Made by a program: the position numbers and the translations under genes. This document shows, piece after piece, positions 1 to 8,567 of a DNA stretch of 42,670 nucleotides. The notes beneath the pieces were generated by a model. The model worked only from the letters and a program-made list of their open reading frames with translations. It was not told where the DNA came from and did not search any database. The DNA is from Alphaproteobacteria bacterium. Its GTDB lineage: Bacteria > Pseudomonadota > Alphaproteobacteria > Micavibrionales > Micavibrionaceae. The stretch lies in the NCBI GenBank assembly GCA_029880245.1, contig JAOUOR010000008.1, forward strand, positions 1 to 42,670, in the 5' to 3' direction. Position 1 is the stretch's first letter, and every line of letters starts with the position of its first letter.

Positions 1-458
1 ATCCCTATTTTTATCTGGAGATGAACGTTCCGGATAATTTTGATGGTCGCTTTGATTTTCTGCTTTTGAATATATTTATCATTCTTTACAAATATTACGA
101 TCACGAGAATTATAAGGAAATCTCCCAGCATCTTTTTGATATCACATTTAAAGATTTAGATTTAAGCCTGCGAGAGATGGGGGTCGGTGACATGGGGATT
201 CCAAAACATATGCGCCGTATGATGAAGGCATTTAATGGACGTATGCATAATTATATGGCAGCAATCGCGCCGGAAAAACTGGATCAGGATAGCTTGAGCG
301 AAATAAAAAAGGGAACACTGGCAGAAGTCTTGATACGAAACCTTTATGCCTCTTGCGACAAAGAGCCGGATCAGGTTATTGTTCAGAAAATGGAGATGTA
401 TATTATCAAGAATATCGAGAAGCCTATCGATATCGATGATTTTTTTGTTACGGTTTGA
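1..458 (+). CDS. ubiquinol-cytochrome c chaperone family protein (5' partial)
   Basis: This is the C-terminal part of a Cbp3/UQCC-type chaperone, a family that helps assemble the cytochrome bc1 complex. The reading frame is already open at base 3, and the residues before the first ATG at base 21 (PYFYLE, then MNVPDNFDGRF) match the conserved family start. The ATG at 21 is therefore internal and the gene begins left of the window. The visible part has the family hallmarks: DGRFDFLLLN, the Q-H-L-F-D-x-x-F stretch and the GVGDMGIPKHMRRMMKAF helix. A DUF177 gene follows after 21 bp, which is a common alphaproteobacterial pairing and suggests cotranscription. Confidence 0.85.
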   Translation, partial: PYFYLEMNVPDNFDGRFDFLLLNIFIILYKYYDHENYKEISQHLFDITFKDLDLSLREMGVGDMGIPKHMRRMMKAFNGRMHNYMAAIAPEKLDQDSLSEIKKGTLAEVLIRNLYASCDKEPDQVIVQKMEMYIIKNIEKPIDIDDFFVTV

Positions 459-479
459 ATTGAATAGGAAGAACTAAAC

Positions 480-1052
480 ATGAAACCCGAATGGTCACAT
501 GAAATAGAAGCGGAATCTATTACGGCTAAGGCTTTGAATTTTTCGCTTGAGCCTGATGCTCAGGAAAAGAAGGCATTAAGTAATCGTCTTGATCTGCATG
601 AAATTGAAAATTTAAGCTGTGAATTTTCAATTCGGCGTAATGAAGGCAGTATGGTCGTTCACATACAGGGCAAGTTAATCGGAAGTATTACTCAAAAATG
701 TATTGTAACTCTTGAGCCAGTTATCAGCGACATTCATGAAGAATTTGAGGCATGGTATGCGGATCCGGATCAGGCCGTATCTTTTGCCCGAGCCAAGCGC
801 GAGCGGATGACGCACAAGGATTTAGAAGACCAGCCGATTCTGGAAGAACACGAAGATCCGGAGCCGATCATTGACGGCAAAATTGATGTGGGCGAGGTTG
901 CTACGCAGTTTTTATCTCTGGCGCTTAATCCATTTCCCCGCGCGGAAAATTCCGAGTTTAAGAGTGAAAACGAATGTATTGGGGATGAGCCCGATGGCAT
1001 GTATAACAACCCTTTTGCCGCGCTTAAAAACTGGAAAGAAAGAGAAAGGTAA
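480..1052 (+). CDS. DUF177 (YceD-like) family protein
   Basis: This 190-residue soluble protein has the DUF177 pattern. Residues 1-60 are an N-terminal beta-rich region, followed by a GxLxGxxxQxCxVTLEPV-like core (residues 60-80; cysteine retained in QKCIVTLEP) and an acidic tail with a DVGEVATQFLSLALNPFPR segment. YceD proteins in other bacteria are linked to 23S rRNA and ribosome biogenesis and usually precede rpmF/plsX. Here no rpmF or plsX follows, and the next gene is convergent recX. An AGGAAG ribosome binding site precedes the ATG. Cellular role is inferred from the family only. Confidence 0.8.
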   Translation: MKPEWSHEIEAESITAKALNFSLEPDAQEKKALSNRLDLHEIENLSCEFSIRRNEGSMVVHIQGKLIGSITQKCIVTLEPVISDIHEEFEAWYADPDQAVSFARAKRERMTHKDLEDQPILEEHEDPEPIIDGKIDVGEVATQFLSLALNPFPRAENSEFKSENECIGDEPDGMYNNPFAALKNWKERER

Positions 1053-1057
1053 CTTCC

Positions 1058-1663
1058 TTATTCCAAGTCTCTTTCACTTTCGATCGCCAGAATTTTATTC
1101 GCTATGTCATAAGAAAAACCGGCACGTGCGAAGCGCCCCAAAGCCTTTTGATGTTCGGGACGTTTAAGTTCATCTCCTTGGTAAAAAATCCCCAAACGTT
1201 TTTTTCTGGCAAAAGCCAGAGCAGCTCTTAGTTCTGGATCTGCGATAGAGCTTATATTACTCGTGCAATCTACTTTTTGTAAGGCTGTTTGAATTTGATT
1301 GTCATCTAACCCCTTTATTTTCATCTTCTGTACTATCATGCGGAAAGATAGACCTTGGCGTCTATAGGACGATGCAAGTCCGTAGGCATAGGATTCGTCA
1401 TCAAGTAGACCGACTTGTGCAAACTTATCGGCAAGCTCATCTATTAATTTTAAACATTTGCTAAAATCCTGATCGAGATGATACATGCATGAGCGTTTGG
1501 CCTTGCGCGCCATAACATCTTTGAAATGATTTGTACTGGCTGCATAACGTTGAAGATAATACAAACCGGAATTATGGAGATAATCAGGCGTTATCTTCTT
1601 TGGGATTTTCCTCTTTCGTTCTTTGGTGTTATTTTGGTTAACTTTCTTTTTTACTCTTGTCAT
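1058..1663 (-). CDS. recX: RecX family regulatory protein
   Basis: This 201-residue basic protein resembles RecX, a modulator that inhibits RecA filament growth. Supporting features are a lysine/arginine-rich N-terminus (residues 1-25), the helix pair starting around YLHNSGLYYLQRYAAS with the KAKRS motif, and the LIDELADKFAQVGLLDDESYA repeat followed by RRQGLSFRMIVQKMKIKGLDDNQI. That succession of three-helix repeats is diagnostic of the family. It is convergent with the DUF177 gene (5-bp gap) and divergent from an ABC permease, and recA is not in the window. The N-terminal basic extension may bind DNA, which is inference. Confidence 0.8.
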   Translation of the reverse strand: MTRVKKKVNQNNTKERKRKIPKKITPDYLHNSGLYYLQRYAASTNHFKDVMARKAKRSCMYHLDQDFSKCLKLIDELADKFAQVGLLDDESYAYGLASSYRRQGLSFRMIVQKMKIKGLDDNQIQTALQKVDCTSNISSIADPELRAALAFARKKRLGIFYQGDELKRPEHQKALGRFARAGFSYDIANKILAIESERDLE

Positions 1664-1711
1664 AGGCTAATACTGATTTATTCTGTGTCTTTGATCAAGA
1701 CGGGTTTTACT

Positions 1712-2509
1712 ATGACTGAATTTCCATCAGAAAAATATATTAAAGGCCTTAATAAAATTGGGCTTATAACCTTAATCCAACGGGAAATAGAACGGTTTGT
1801 TACTGTTTATACACAAACTATTTTAGCACCTATGGCAACAACTTTGATGTTTTATGCTGTATTTGCGCTTGCATTTGGAGGATTAGCAAAAGAAATCAAT
1901 GGCATTTCCTACATGGTATTTATTACACCGGGCCTGATTATGATGACAATGGCGCAAAATGCCTTTGCCAACACGTCTTCCTCTCTGGTTATTTCCAAGA
2001 TACAGGGTAATATCGTTGATGTGCTTATGCCGCCGCTTTCAGCAAGCGAACTTTATTGTGGTTACGCGGCGGGGGCAGTGTGTAGAGGGCTTATCGTTGG
2101 CTTTTTTACCGTATGTTTACTAGCACTTTTTGTGCCTATCCAGATTTATTCACTTTCTGCTGTTTTAGTCTTTGCATTTTTAGGCTCTCTTATGCTGGGG
2201 TCACTAGGCATTATAGGCGGAATATGGTCGGAGAGATTTGATCATATAGCCGCTGTTACCAATTTTATTGTTACGCCGCTCACTTTTCTTTCAGGAACAT
2301 TTTATAGTATCGATATGATGCCGGAGCTTTGGCAAAAAATGACGTTATTCAATCCATTTTTTTATATGATTGATGGATTTCGTTATGGGTTTACAGGGCT
2401 GGGAGCAGATCATGTTTTGACAGGCTTTGTTATTCTTTCTGTGATTAATGCAATATTAGCGTTTATTTCGTATAAAATGATAAAGACGGGTTATAAAATT
2501 AAATCCTGA
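1712..2509 (+). CDS. ABC-2 type transporter permease
   Basis: This 265-residue integral membrane protein has about six hydrophobic segments and the ABC-2 permease pattern: an N-terminal amphipathic IQREIERF stretch, then TMs, the LVISKIQGNIVDVLMPPLSASEL loop, and FIVTPLTFLSGTFYSIDMMP near the C-terminus. The last motif is typical of polysaccharide/drug exporter permeases. The frame stays open upstream to 1526, but that part is antisense to recX. I chose the ATG at 1712; an in-frame TTG at 1691 is the alternative. No ATPase gene is adjacent. The only ABC ATPase in the window is at 37002-37733. Substrate unknown. Confidence 0.8.
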   Translation: MTEFPSEKYIKGLNKIGLITLIQREIERFVTVYTQTILAPMATTLMFYAVFALAFGGLAKEINGISYMVFITPGLIMMTMAQNAFANTSSSLVISKIQGNIVDVLMPPLSASELYCGYAAGAVCRGLIVGFFTVCLLALFVPIQIYSLSAVLVFAFLGSLMLGSLGIIGGIWSERFDHIAAVTNFIVTPLTFLSGTFYSIDMMPELWQKMTLFNPFFYMIDGFRYGFTGLGADHVLTGFVILSVINAILAFISYKMIKTGYKIKS

Positions 2510-2512
2510 TAT

Positions 2513-3439
2513 ATGCTTATGATTAGAGATAATTACGTACAAACATTTCGATTGGAAAGCTCTAATCTTAGAGGCCGCGTTGTCCGGATTGGCAGTATCA
2601 TCGATGATATCCTGAATGCACATCAATATCCAAAACCAGTTGCACATCTTGTTGCTGAGACCATGACGCTTTGTCTGTGCCTATCATCTATGCTCAAATA
2701 TGAGGGGATTTTTACGCTTCAGGCACAAGGCAACGGGCCAATCAAGATGCTGGTTTCCGATGTCACGTCAGAGGGTGATATAAGAGCGTGTGCCACTTTT
2801 GATCAGGATAGATTTCAGGCTTCGCGAGAACAAATATCGGCTCTTAAAGCTACAGAGGATGGAAAAAATCATCTGGCTCAATATCTGGGTAAGGGATATA
2901 TCGCTTTTACTGTCGACCCCAAAGGCAATGAAGAGCGCTATCAGGGAATTGTAGAGCTACGTGGAGCCTCGATGATTGACTGTGTCCAGCATTATTTTAA
3001 TCAGTCCGAGCAAATCAATACCGGTATAAAGATGTCTGTTGGCCAGCGTGATGATAAGTGGCGTGCTTGCGCTATTATGCTTCAGAATATGCCGGAGGAA
3101 GATAAGGGACATCAGGGGAATTTGGAGGAAGATGATTGGCGCCGCGCGATGATTTTACTTGATAGTTGTACGCAAGATGAGCTTCTTGCCGAGGATTTGG
3201 AATCTGATCAGCTATTGATAAGGCTATTTCATGAGGAAGGCATCAGAGTATTCGAGCGTAAGACTGTGCAGAAAAATTGCCGATGTGATATCGAGCGTGT
3301 CAAAAATATCCTGCGGACAATGAGTGAAGAAGATATCGAATATATAAAAAAAGATGATAAGATTTCTATTAAATGTGAATTTTGCAGTACAGAATATATT
3401 TTTGACCCTGAAGAGTTTTTAAAAAATGACAAAAAGTAA
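2513..3439 (+). CDS. hslO: Hsp33 redox-regulated chaperone
   Basis: Hsp33 is a cytosolic holdase that is activated when its zinc-binding cysteines are oxidised, and it protects proteins during oxidative and heat stress. The N-terminal domain is clear (FRLESSNLRGRVVRIG, then LQAQGNGPIKMLVSD near residues 70-85). The C-terminal redox switch is complete, with Cys256 and Cys258 in a CxC and Cys288 and Cys291 in a CxxC. The length of 308 aa is normal. It starts 3 bp after the permease stop, so the two are probably cotranscribed. A second ATG two codons downstream is an alternative start. Confidence 0.93.
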   Translation: MLMIRDNYVQTFRLESSNLRGRVVRIGSIIDDILNAHQYPKPVAHLVAETMTLCLCLSSMLKYEGIFTLQAQGNGPIKMLVSDVTSEGDIRACATFDQDRFQASREQISALKATEDGKNHLAQYLGKGYIAFTVDPKGNEERYQGIVELRGASMIDCVQHYFNQSEQINTGIKMSVGQRDDKWRACAIMLQNMPEEDKGHQGNLEEDDWRRAMILLDSCTQDELLAEDLESDQLLIRLFHEEGIRVFERKTVQKNCRCDIERVKNILRTMSEEDIEYIKKDDKISIKCEFCSTEYIFDPEEFLKNDKK

Positions 3440-3992
3440 AAGCCCCTATTTTTTCTTACTGATTGTTTTTCTGCTGACGGCATGTACCACTGGTGATGGG
3501 AAGCCTTTGGCAAAAATGACGTATGATCACCTTGCTCCTATTCCTGTTTATGCGGCTTCTTATGAGGTGATTAATGATAAGGGTGAAACCAGAATTGAAG
3601 GTTTCATAGGTGATCCCGCGCAAAGTATTACTGATTACTTTCGTCATCGTTATACGCCTAACGGTTCTAATGGGAAATTGGTTGTCCGTATTGTAGATAG
3701 CTCTATCACACATCGTATGCTTCAATCCGATAATAGAATGGGCGCTCTGTTAGGTGTGGACAGAGATGATGAGTACACGATTAAGGCACAAGTCGATGTC
3801 CAGCTTTATGGTTCAGGAGCATATCGTTTTCAGGAAGTAAGAATTAATGCTACACAGATAGTAGCAATTTCTGAGCATAAATCGCTTGTTGACAGAGAGA
3901 AACTTCAGATGGAGGCTATTGATAGGCTTATCGGCAACATTGATAAAGAAACACAAAAAATACTCAATGAGAAATTTGATATTCTTAATTAA
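3426..3992 (+). CDS. putative lipoprotein of unknown function
   Basis: This 188-residue protein has a short hydrophobic signal (residues 7-17) ending in a lipobox, LLTAC, with the lipidated cysteine at position 20. The mature part has a mixed alpha/beta look (a GETRIEGFIGDPAQSITDYF segment and a strand-rich KLVVRIVDSSITH region). I do not recognise a named domain. Its ATG lies inside the last codons of hslO (14-bp overlap), which implies translational coupling. It is convergent with trkH, separated by only 8 bp. It may be an envelope-stress partner of Hsp33, but nothing in the sequence proves that. Confidence 0.7.
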   Translation: MTKSKSPYFFLLIVFLLTACTTGDGKPLAKMTYDHLAPIPVYAASYEVINDKGETRIEGFIGDPAQSITDYFRHRYTPNGSNGKLVVRIVDSSITHRMLQSDNRMGALLGVDRDDEYTIKAQVDVQLYGSGAYRFQEVRINATQIVAISEHKSLVDREKLQMEAIDRLIGNIDKETQKILNEKFDILN

Positions 3993-4000
3993 GCCTATTT

Positions 4001-5452
4001 CTATGTTTTCCAGAAATTAGGAGAGAGCATCACAAGTAGTGTAAAAAGCTCAAGTCTACCCAAAAGCATTCCAAAGATTAAAATCCATTTAGCGCTATCG
4101 GGGAGGGGTTGGAAGTTCCCGGCTGGCCCTATGATCGGACCCAAGCCTGGCCCCACATTGGAAATGCTGGTTGCTGCGCCTGACATTGCTGTAATGAAAT
4201 CTAGGCCGACATAAGATAATGCAATGGCCAAAAGAGAAAAAGTCAAAGCATAAAGAAAGAAAAAGCTCATTACAGACAAAGGAACATCAGCAGGTAGAGG
4301 CCTTTTATTATAATGCGGAATAAAAACGCCATTTGGATGGAGAAGTTTTTTAAGTTGAACATCAGTAACAGCATATAAAACCTGAAATCGGAAAACTTTA
4401 ATTCCACAAGATGTTGAGCCGGCGCAACCACCGACCACCATGAGAAAGAAAAACAAGCTGACAGAAAGGCCGCCCCATGTTCCGTAATCCCCGCTTGTAT
4501 ATCCGGTACCTGTCATAATAGATACCACGTTAAATGAGGCTCGTCGGACGGCCTCACTTCCCTCCATCCCAAACTGTAAAACTAGATACGAGGACATGAT
4601 AAAAATTGAGGCTAATAGAATAGAAAGAAACCATCTTACTTGGGAGTCGATAAATAAAGGCCTTAGATTTCCTCTGATAGCTTTTAGATACAGAACAAAG
4701 GGTATTCCACCAAGAACCATAAATATGATAGCCACTATTTCGGGGCCAGCAGTTTTGTAGTGAAAAAAAGATGAGTCATATGTTGAAAATCCACCAGTTG
4801 CAATCGTTGTCATTGCATGGGCAACCGCATCAAAAATTTCAAAACCGACCAGCATATAACAAAGGGCACAAATTACAGTCAGTGCCAAATAAATAACGCC
4901 GATATTACTGGCAAGTTTTGCAGTACGGGGTAGGGCTTTTTCACCTTCTGAAAGTTCTGTTTTGAATATCTGCATCCCTCCAACTTTTAGAAAGGGAAGA
5001 ACAGACATAGCCATAATAATAATTCCAATCCCCCCGAGCCATTGCAGGATTGCACGCCAAATCAAAATACCGGCAGGCGCGTAATCCAGACCAACAATCA
5101 CGGTTGATCCTGTGGTTGTAATGCCGGACATACTTTCAAAAATTGAATCTGTTAGTGACATATTCAATGAGGATAGCCAAAAAGGCAGGGATGCAAAGGC
5201 CGGAAGAAATATCCATGTTGAATTAGTAATAATAAGAGCTTGTTTTGTATTAACTTTAAATTCATAGCCACTATTACCAAAAATTAAAGCGCCTCCGAAA
5301 AAGGCAGTAATAATGATGCAGGTAAAAAAGACTTGCCAATCATCATGACCGAAATAGATATCTGCCAAAAGCGGCAAGAACATACAAATCGATAAAATCG
5401 AAAGTAATATACCATTTATGTAAAGAACAGGTCTTAAATCCAGAAAAGTCAC
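4001..5452 (-). CDS. trkH: TrkH family potassium uptake protein
   Basis: TrkH is the membrane-embedded K+ channel/transporter subunit. This 483-residue protein has the expected multiple membrane segments and the four pore-loop signatures with the selectivity glycine: TTTGSTVI, TIATGGFSTY, IMTGTGYTSGD and NVGPGLGPIIG. Length matches the TrkH/TrkG family. It normally works with the cytosolic NAD-binding gating protein TrkA, which is not encoded in the window. It lies downstream of the OmpA-type lipoprotein gene on the same strand, but a terminator at 5536-5561 separates them, so it probably has its own promoter. Confidence 0.92.
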   Translation of the reverse strand: MTFLDLRPVLYINGILLSILSICMFLPLLADIYFGHDDWQVFFTCIIITAFFGGALIFGNSGYEFKVNTKQALIITNSTWIFLPAFASLPFWLSSLNMSLTDSIFESMSGITTTGSTVIVGLDYAPAGILIWRAILQWLGGIGIIIMAMSVLPFLKVGGMQIFKTELSEGEKALPRTAKLASNIGVIYLALTVICALCYMLVGFEIFDAVAHAMTTIATGGFSTYDSSFFHYKTAGPEIVAIIFMVLGGIPFVLYLKAIRGNLRPLFIDSQVRWFLSILLASIFIMSSYLVLQFGMEGSEAVRRASFNVVSIMTGTGYTSGDYGTWGGLSVSLFFFLMVVGGCAGSTSCGIKVFRFQVLYAVTDVQLKKLLHPNGVFIPHYNKRPLPADVPLSVMSFFFLYALTFSLLAIALSYVGLDFITAMSGAATSISNVGPGLGPIIGPAGNFQPLPDSAKWILIFGMLLGRLELFTLLVMLSPNFWKT

Positions 5453-5535
5453 GGTAATAATCCTGACGGGGTTATTTCATCTACTTTAGTGTTTTATCAG
5501 AAAGTAATAGCGGTTTAAATACAATCCTTAAAAGG

Positions 5536-5561
5536 AAAAAGCCCTAAATTGCGGGCTTTTT
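5536..5561 (-). terminator. Rho-independent terminator between OmpA-like gene and trkH
   Basis: A 9-bp stem (AAAAAGCCC at 5536-5544 with GGGCTTTTT at 5553-5561) encloses an 8-nt loop. Read on the minus strand it ends in a U run, 30 bp after the OmpA-like gene stop. The symmetric A/T arms mean it could also act on the plus strand. Confidence 0.75.
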
Positions 5562-5590
5562 AAAATTCTTAAAGTCATTTCTTTCCAATC

Positions 5591-6472
5591 TTACTCAAAC
5601 GTAATATTTACGCGGCGATTGGCAGGCTCACGGACATTATCCGATGTCGAAACCAGAAGGTCTGTCTCACCACGGCTTTCTACAGCCATGATCTCGGCAT
5701 TTACACCTTTGGAAACAAGATAGTCACGAACTGCTACGGCACGTTTGAACGCCAGTTTCTTATTATATTCTGCATCGCCTGATGTATCTGCATGCCCAAG
5801 AACATTAATTTTTGCCGGAGTGTTTTTATCCACTTCCGCGGCGACTGCATCAAGAACACTCTTGGCACCTGAGCTTAAAACTGTTGAATCCCAGTTGAAA
5901 AATACCAGATACATAGCTTCTTCTGGGACCATTGGAGGAGGTTCTGCAGATGGCATTTGAGGAGCAGGGGCTGGTTTTTGTATCATAGCTTCAAGCTCAT
6001 TAATGGCGTCATAAAACTCAGTTTTACACTGAATGACCGTGCCGCCTTCCCAGTTTTCTTCCTGACGCTCTATCCAGCAGTCATAACGTGATTGCACTTT
6101 AGCTGACATAGCAGGGGCAAGTTCGCGAGCGCCCAAATCATAAGAAATAATAATGCGTCCACGCGCTGAACTTAATTCTTTAATGTGTCTTTCGCTCAGG
6201 TTCCAGTCACTTACTGGTTCCGGCATTACGGCCTCACCCGATGCGGCAGCAAGACCTTTTCTGGCGAAGTGAAGCGCATCCGGATAATCAAGCATATCTT
6301 GAAGCTCACGATTAGCAAAAACCTTATATTCTTCTGCCAAAGATCTTGTGAAAGGACTTCCTGAAGGCTTAGCTTCATTCAATGCATCGATTTCACTATA
6401 GGTGTCAAACATTGTACAGCCACCTAAAATTAAAAGTCCTGCAATTAAGACAAGATTACGCATGGGTTTCAT
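5591..6472 (-). CDS. OmpA family peptidoglycan-binding lipoprotein
   Basis: This outer-membrane lipoprotein probably tethers the envelope to peptidoglycan. The signal peptide ends in LGGC with the lipidated cysteine at residue 19. A unique central region (about 20-160) and a proline-rich linker (PAPAPQMPSAEPPP) lead into a C-terminal OmpA domain of about 105 residues. That domain carries the glycan-binding pattern GHADTSGDAEYNKKLAFKRA and the NRRV motif. The frame is open further upstream to 6559, but AAGGAG nine bases before the ATG at 6472 and the start of the signal peptide decide this start. The central region resembles alphaproteobacterial proteins I cannot name. Confidence 0.87.
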   Translation of the reverse strand: MKPMRNLVLIAGLLILGGCTMFDTYSEIDALNEAKPSGSPFTRSLAEEYKVFANRELQDMLDYPDALHFARKGLAAASGEAVMPEPVSDWNLSERHIKELSSARGRIIISYDLGARELAPAMSAKVQSRYDCWIERQEENWEGGTVIQCKTEFYDAINELEAMIQKPAPAPQMPSAEPPPMVPEEAMYLVFFNWDSTVLSSGAKSVLDAVAAEVDKNTPAKINVLGHADTSGDAEYNKKLAFKRAVAVRDYLVSKGVNAEIMAVESRGETDLLVSTSDNVREPANRRVNITFE

Positions 6473-6608
6473 AATATCCAGCTCCTTAAAGACACGCATT
6501 CTGTAATATATTATCTCCGTATGCCCAAGAATCATAAAAGAATCCCTTGATGACCTCAAACTTATACAACTAAGTTTTATATGTCATTGACAAAAAAGTA
6601 AAGTTTAG

Positions 6609-6625
6609 TTTTCCATTTTGGAAAA
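6609..6625. promoter_or_regulatory. inverted repeat in divergent intergenic region
   Basis: TTTTCC-ATTTT-GGAAAA lies in the 257-bp region between the divergent OmpA-type lipoprotein gene and the DJ-1-like gene. It may be an operator. A loose promoter-like pair (TTGAAA at 6630-6635 and TTATAT at 6654-6659) sits beside it for the rightward gene. There is no direct evidence of function. Confidence 0.2.
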
Positions 6626-6729
6626 TTTATTGAAATTTGAAGACCCTATAAATTTATATTGCATCGCACAACAAAATGGGCTAAGTATAACTTACGTAAA
6701 ATAGTGCATACAGCAAAAGGTTTACTCAA

Positions 6730-7329
6730 ATGAAAAAGGATACCAAGGCTGCTTTTTTGGTCGAAAATGGCTTTTGCGAAAGAGAATATATAGAAATGCA
6801 GGACATGTTTTCGAAGATGAATATTTCTTCGAGAATTATTTCTTCAGATGCCGAATTACTTACAGCATGGAATAAACTTGATATGCCTAGCGATTCTCAT
6901 TGGGGCTTGAAGTATGCAGTTGATTATCATATCGGTGATGCCCCCGGTTATAACTTTGATATTCTTGTAATACCCGGAGGACGACGTAGTGCAGAAAAGC
7001 TAAGGCTTGATCCAAGTGTAAAGTCCTTTGTTTCAGGGTTTTTAGATTCTGGCAAACCCGTTATTGTTTATAATCTTGCTCATGAAGTTCTCTTCCACCT
7101 AGGACTATTAGGTGATTATCATATTTCCAAATATAACCCTGAAATTGACTATAATCTGGATATTATGACAGCGGGCGCCCATGATAGCGACATTGTATGC
7201 TCTGGAAATTTGATTTCTTTATCCGGCTTTGATCATGATGAGTCATTACTGGCTTTTTATATAGAGTCCATTCTGTCAGGAAAGATAACAGATCCTGGTT
7301 CCAATCCTATCGAAAATAAGGCTGCTTGA
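6730..7329 (+). CDS. DJ-1/PfpI superfamily protein lacking the nucleophile cysteine
   Basis: This 199-residue protein has a DJ-1/PfpI (class I glutamine amidotransferase-like) fold signature. An N-terminal AAFLVENGFCEREYIE strand-helix matches the usual glutamate-containing DGFEDxE region. DILVIPGG is at residues 77-84, and a KPVIVYNLAHEVL segment occupies the nucleophile-elbow position. In active members the elbow reads A-I-C-H-G. Here Asn115-Leu116-Ala117 replaces C-H-G, so protease, deglycase or chaperone chemistry through that cysteine is not expected. It may be a structural or ligand-binding homologue. It is a single gene, divergent from the OmpA-like gene and followed by prfB. Confidence 0.65.
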   Translation: MKKDTKAAFLVENGFCEREYIEMQDMFSKMNISSRIISSDAELLTAWNKLDMPSDSHWGLKYAVDYHIGDAPGYNFDILVIPGGRRSAEKLRLDPSVKSFVSGFLDSGKPVIVYNLAHEVLFHLGLLGDYHISKYNPEIDYNLDIMTAGAHDSDIVCSGNLISLSGFDHDESLLAFYIESILSGKITDPGSNPIENKAA

Positions 7330-7394
7330 TTTTTCTCGGTATAAAGATTAAGTGTTATCCTGCCTGAGTAGGCAAAGATGTACAGAGTATTTTC

Positions 7395-8505
7395 ATGAAC
7401 GCAGAATCACAAACCATAGCAGAAGACATAAAGAATTGTGTTGATTTGCTGAGGAGGAGTCTTTGACTGGGAAACTTCTCTCAAACGCCTTGAAGAGTTG
7501 AGTGCACTTTGTGAGGCCCCCGATCTTTGGTCTGATTCATCAAAAGCCCAGACAATAATGAAGGAAAGAACTTTTTTAGAAAACAGCATTGAAGCTGTGC
7601 GCAAAATTGAGTCTGATCTTCAAAACACTATTGACCTTATTGAGCTTGCTGAAGAGGAGGAGGATGCGGATGTCCTTGAAGAAGCCTCTAACGCCCTTGT
7701 AGAGCTCCAAAAATACGCTAATAGAAAGCGCATTGAAAGCTTGCTATCCGGCGAAGCGGATAGTAATGACGCCTATTTACAAGTTAATGCAGGGGCAGGA
7801 GGCACTGAGGCACAAGACTGGGCCGAAATGGTTTTACGTATGTATATTCGCTGGGCCGAGCAAAATGGCTTTAAAGTCACTGTACTTGAGCGCAGCGCAG
7901 GTGAAGAAGCCGGTATTAAATCCACAACTATCAAAATTGAAGGCCATCAGGCCTATGGTTGGCTTAAAACAGAAGGCGGCGTTCACCGTTTGGTACGAAT
8001 TTCACCCTATGACTCAAATTCGCGGCGTCATACCAGCTTTGCATCCGTTGCGGTTTCGCCTGTTATTGATGACAGTATTGATATCGAAATCGAGGCCAAA
8101 GATCTGCGTATTGATACTTATCGTTCCCAAGGGGCAGGGGGACAACACGTCAATACCACAGATAGTGCCGTGCGCATTACACATATCCCAACAGGAATTG
8201 TGGCGGCTTGTCAAAGTGGCAGGTCACAACATCAAAATAAAGATATGGCCATGGAGATGCTTAAAGGAAAGCTTTATGAGGCAGAATTGCAAAAGCGTAA
8301 GGAAGCGCAGGCCAAAGAGCATGGCGATAAGACGGAAATTGGCTGGGGGCACCAAATAAGATCTTATGTACTGCACCCCTATCAAATGGTAAAAGATTTA
8401 CGCACCGAGGCTGAAACAACGAATAGCGGTGCAGTTCTGGACGGTGATCTCAATATGTTTCTTGAGAGTTCCCTGTCTCACTTCGCAAAGCCTGCTTCTC
8501 CATAA
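7395..8505 (+). CDS. prfB: peptide chain release factor 2, expressed by +1 programmed frameshift
   Basis: RF2 releases finished peptides at UGA and UAA stops. The gene starts at ATG 7395, encodes 23 codons and meets an in-frame TGA at 7464-7466. A +1 shift at CTT (7461-7463) continues at GAC 7465 to give about 369 residues, close to the 365 of E. coli RF2. The recoding elements are canonical (separate entry). Other evidence is the tripeptide region SPYDSNSRRHTSF (RF2 type), the GGQ catalytic motif at about residues 248-250, and the terminal GWGHQIRSYVLHPYQMVKD. The internal ATG around 7558 is not the true start. It is autoregulated through frameshift efficiency. Confidence 0.95.
7452..7467 (+). 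promoter_or_regulatory. RF2 programmed +1 frameshift site
   Basis: AGGAGG (7452-7457) is an internal Shine-Dalgarno-like element three bases upstream of the slippery CTT codon. This is followed by TGA and C, giving the poor-termination context CTT TGA C. Order and spacing match the known prfB element of other bacteria, where low RF2 causes slow UGA decoding and slippage to the +1 frame. Confidence 0.93.
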
Positions 8506-8567
8506 AAATATGTGGGTAAGTTATTTTTTCTTGTAATATTAATATTTCATATTATATATCTGACATT

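Noticed and set aside
1526-1711. Upstream extension of the ABC permease frame
   Set aside because: It runs antisense through recX coding sequence. The membrane protein proper begins at ATG 1712.
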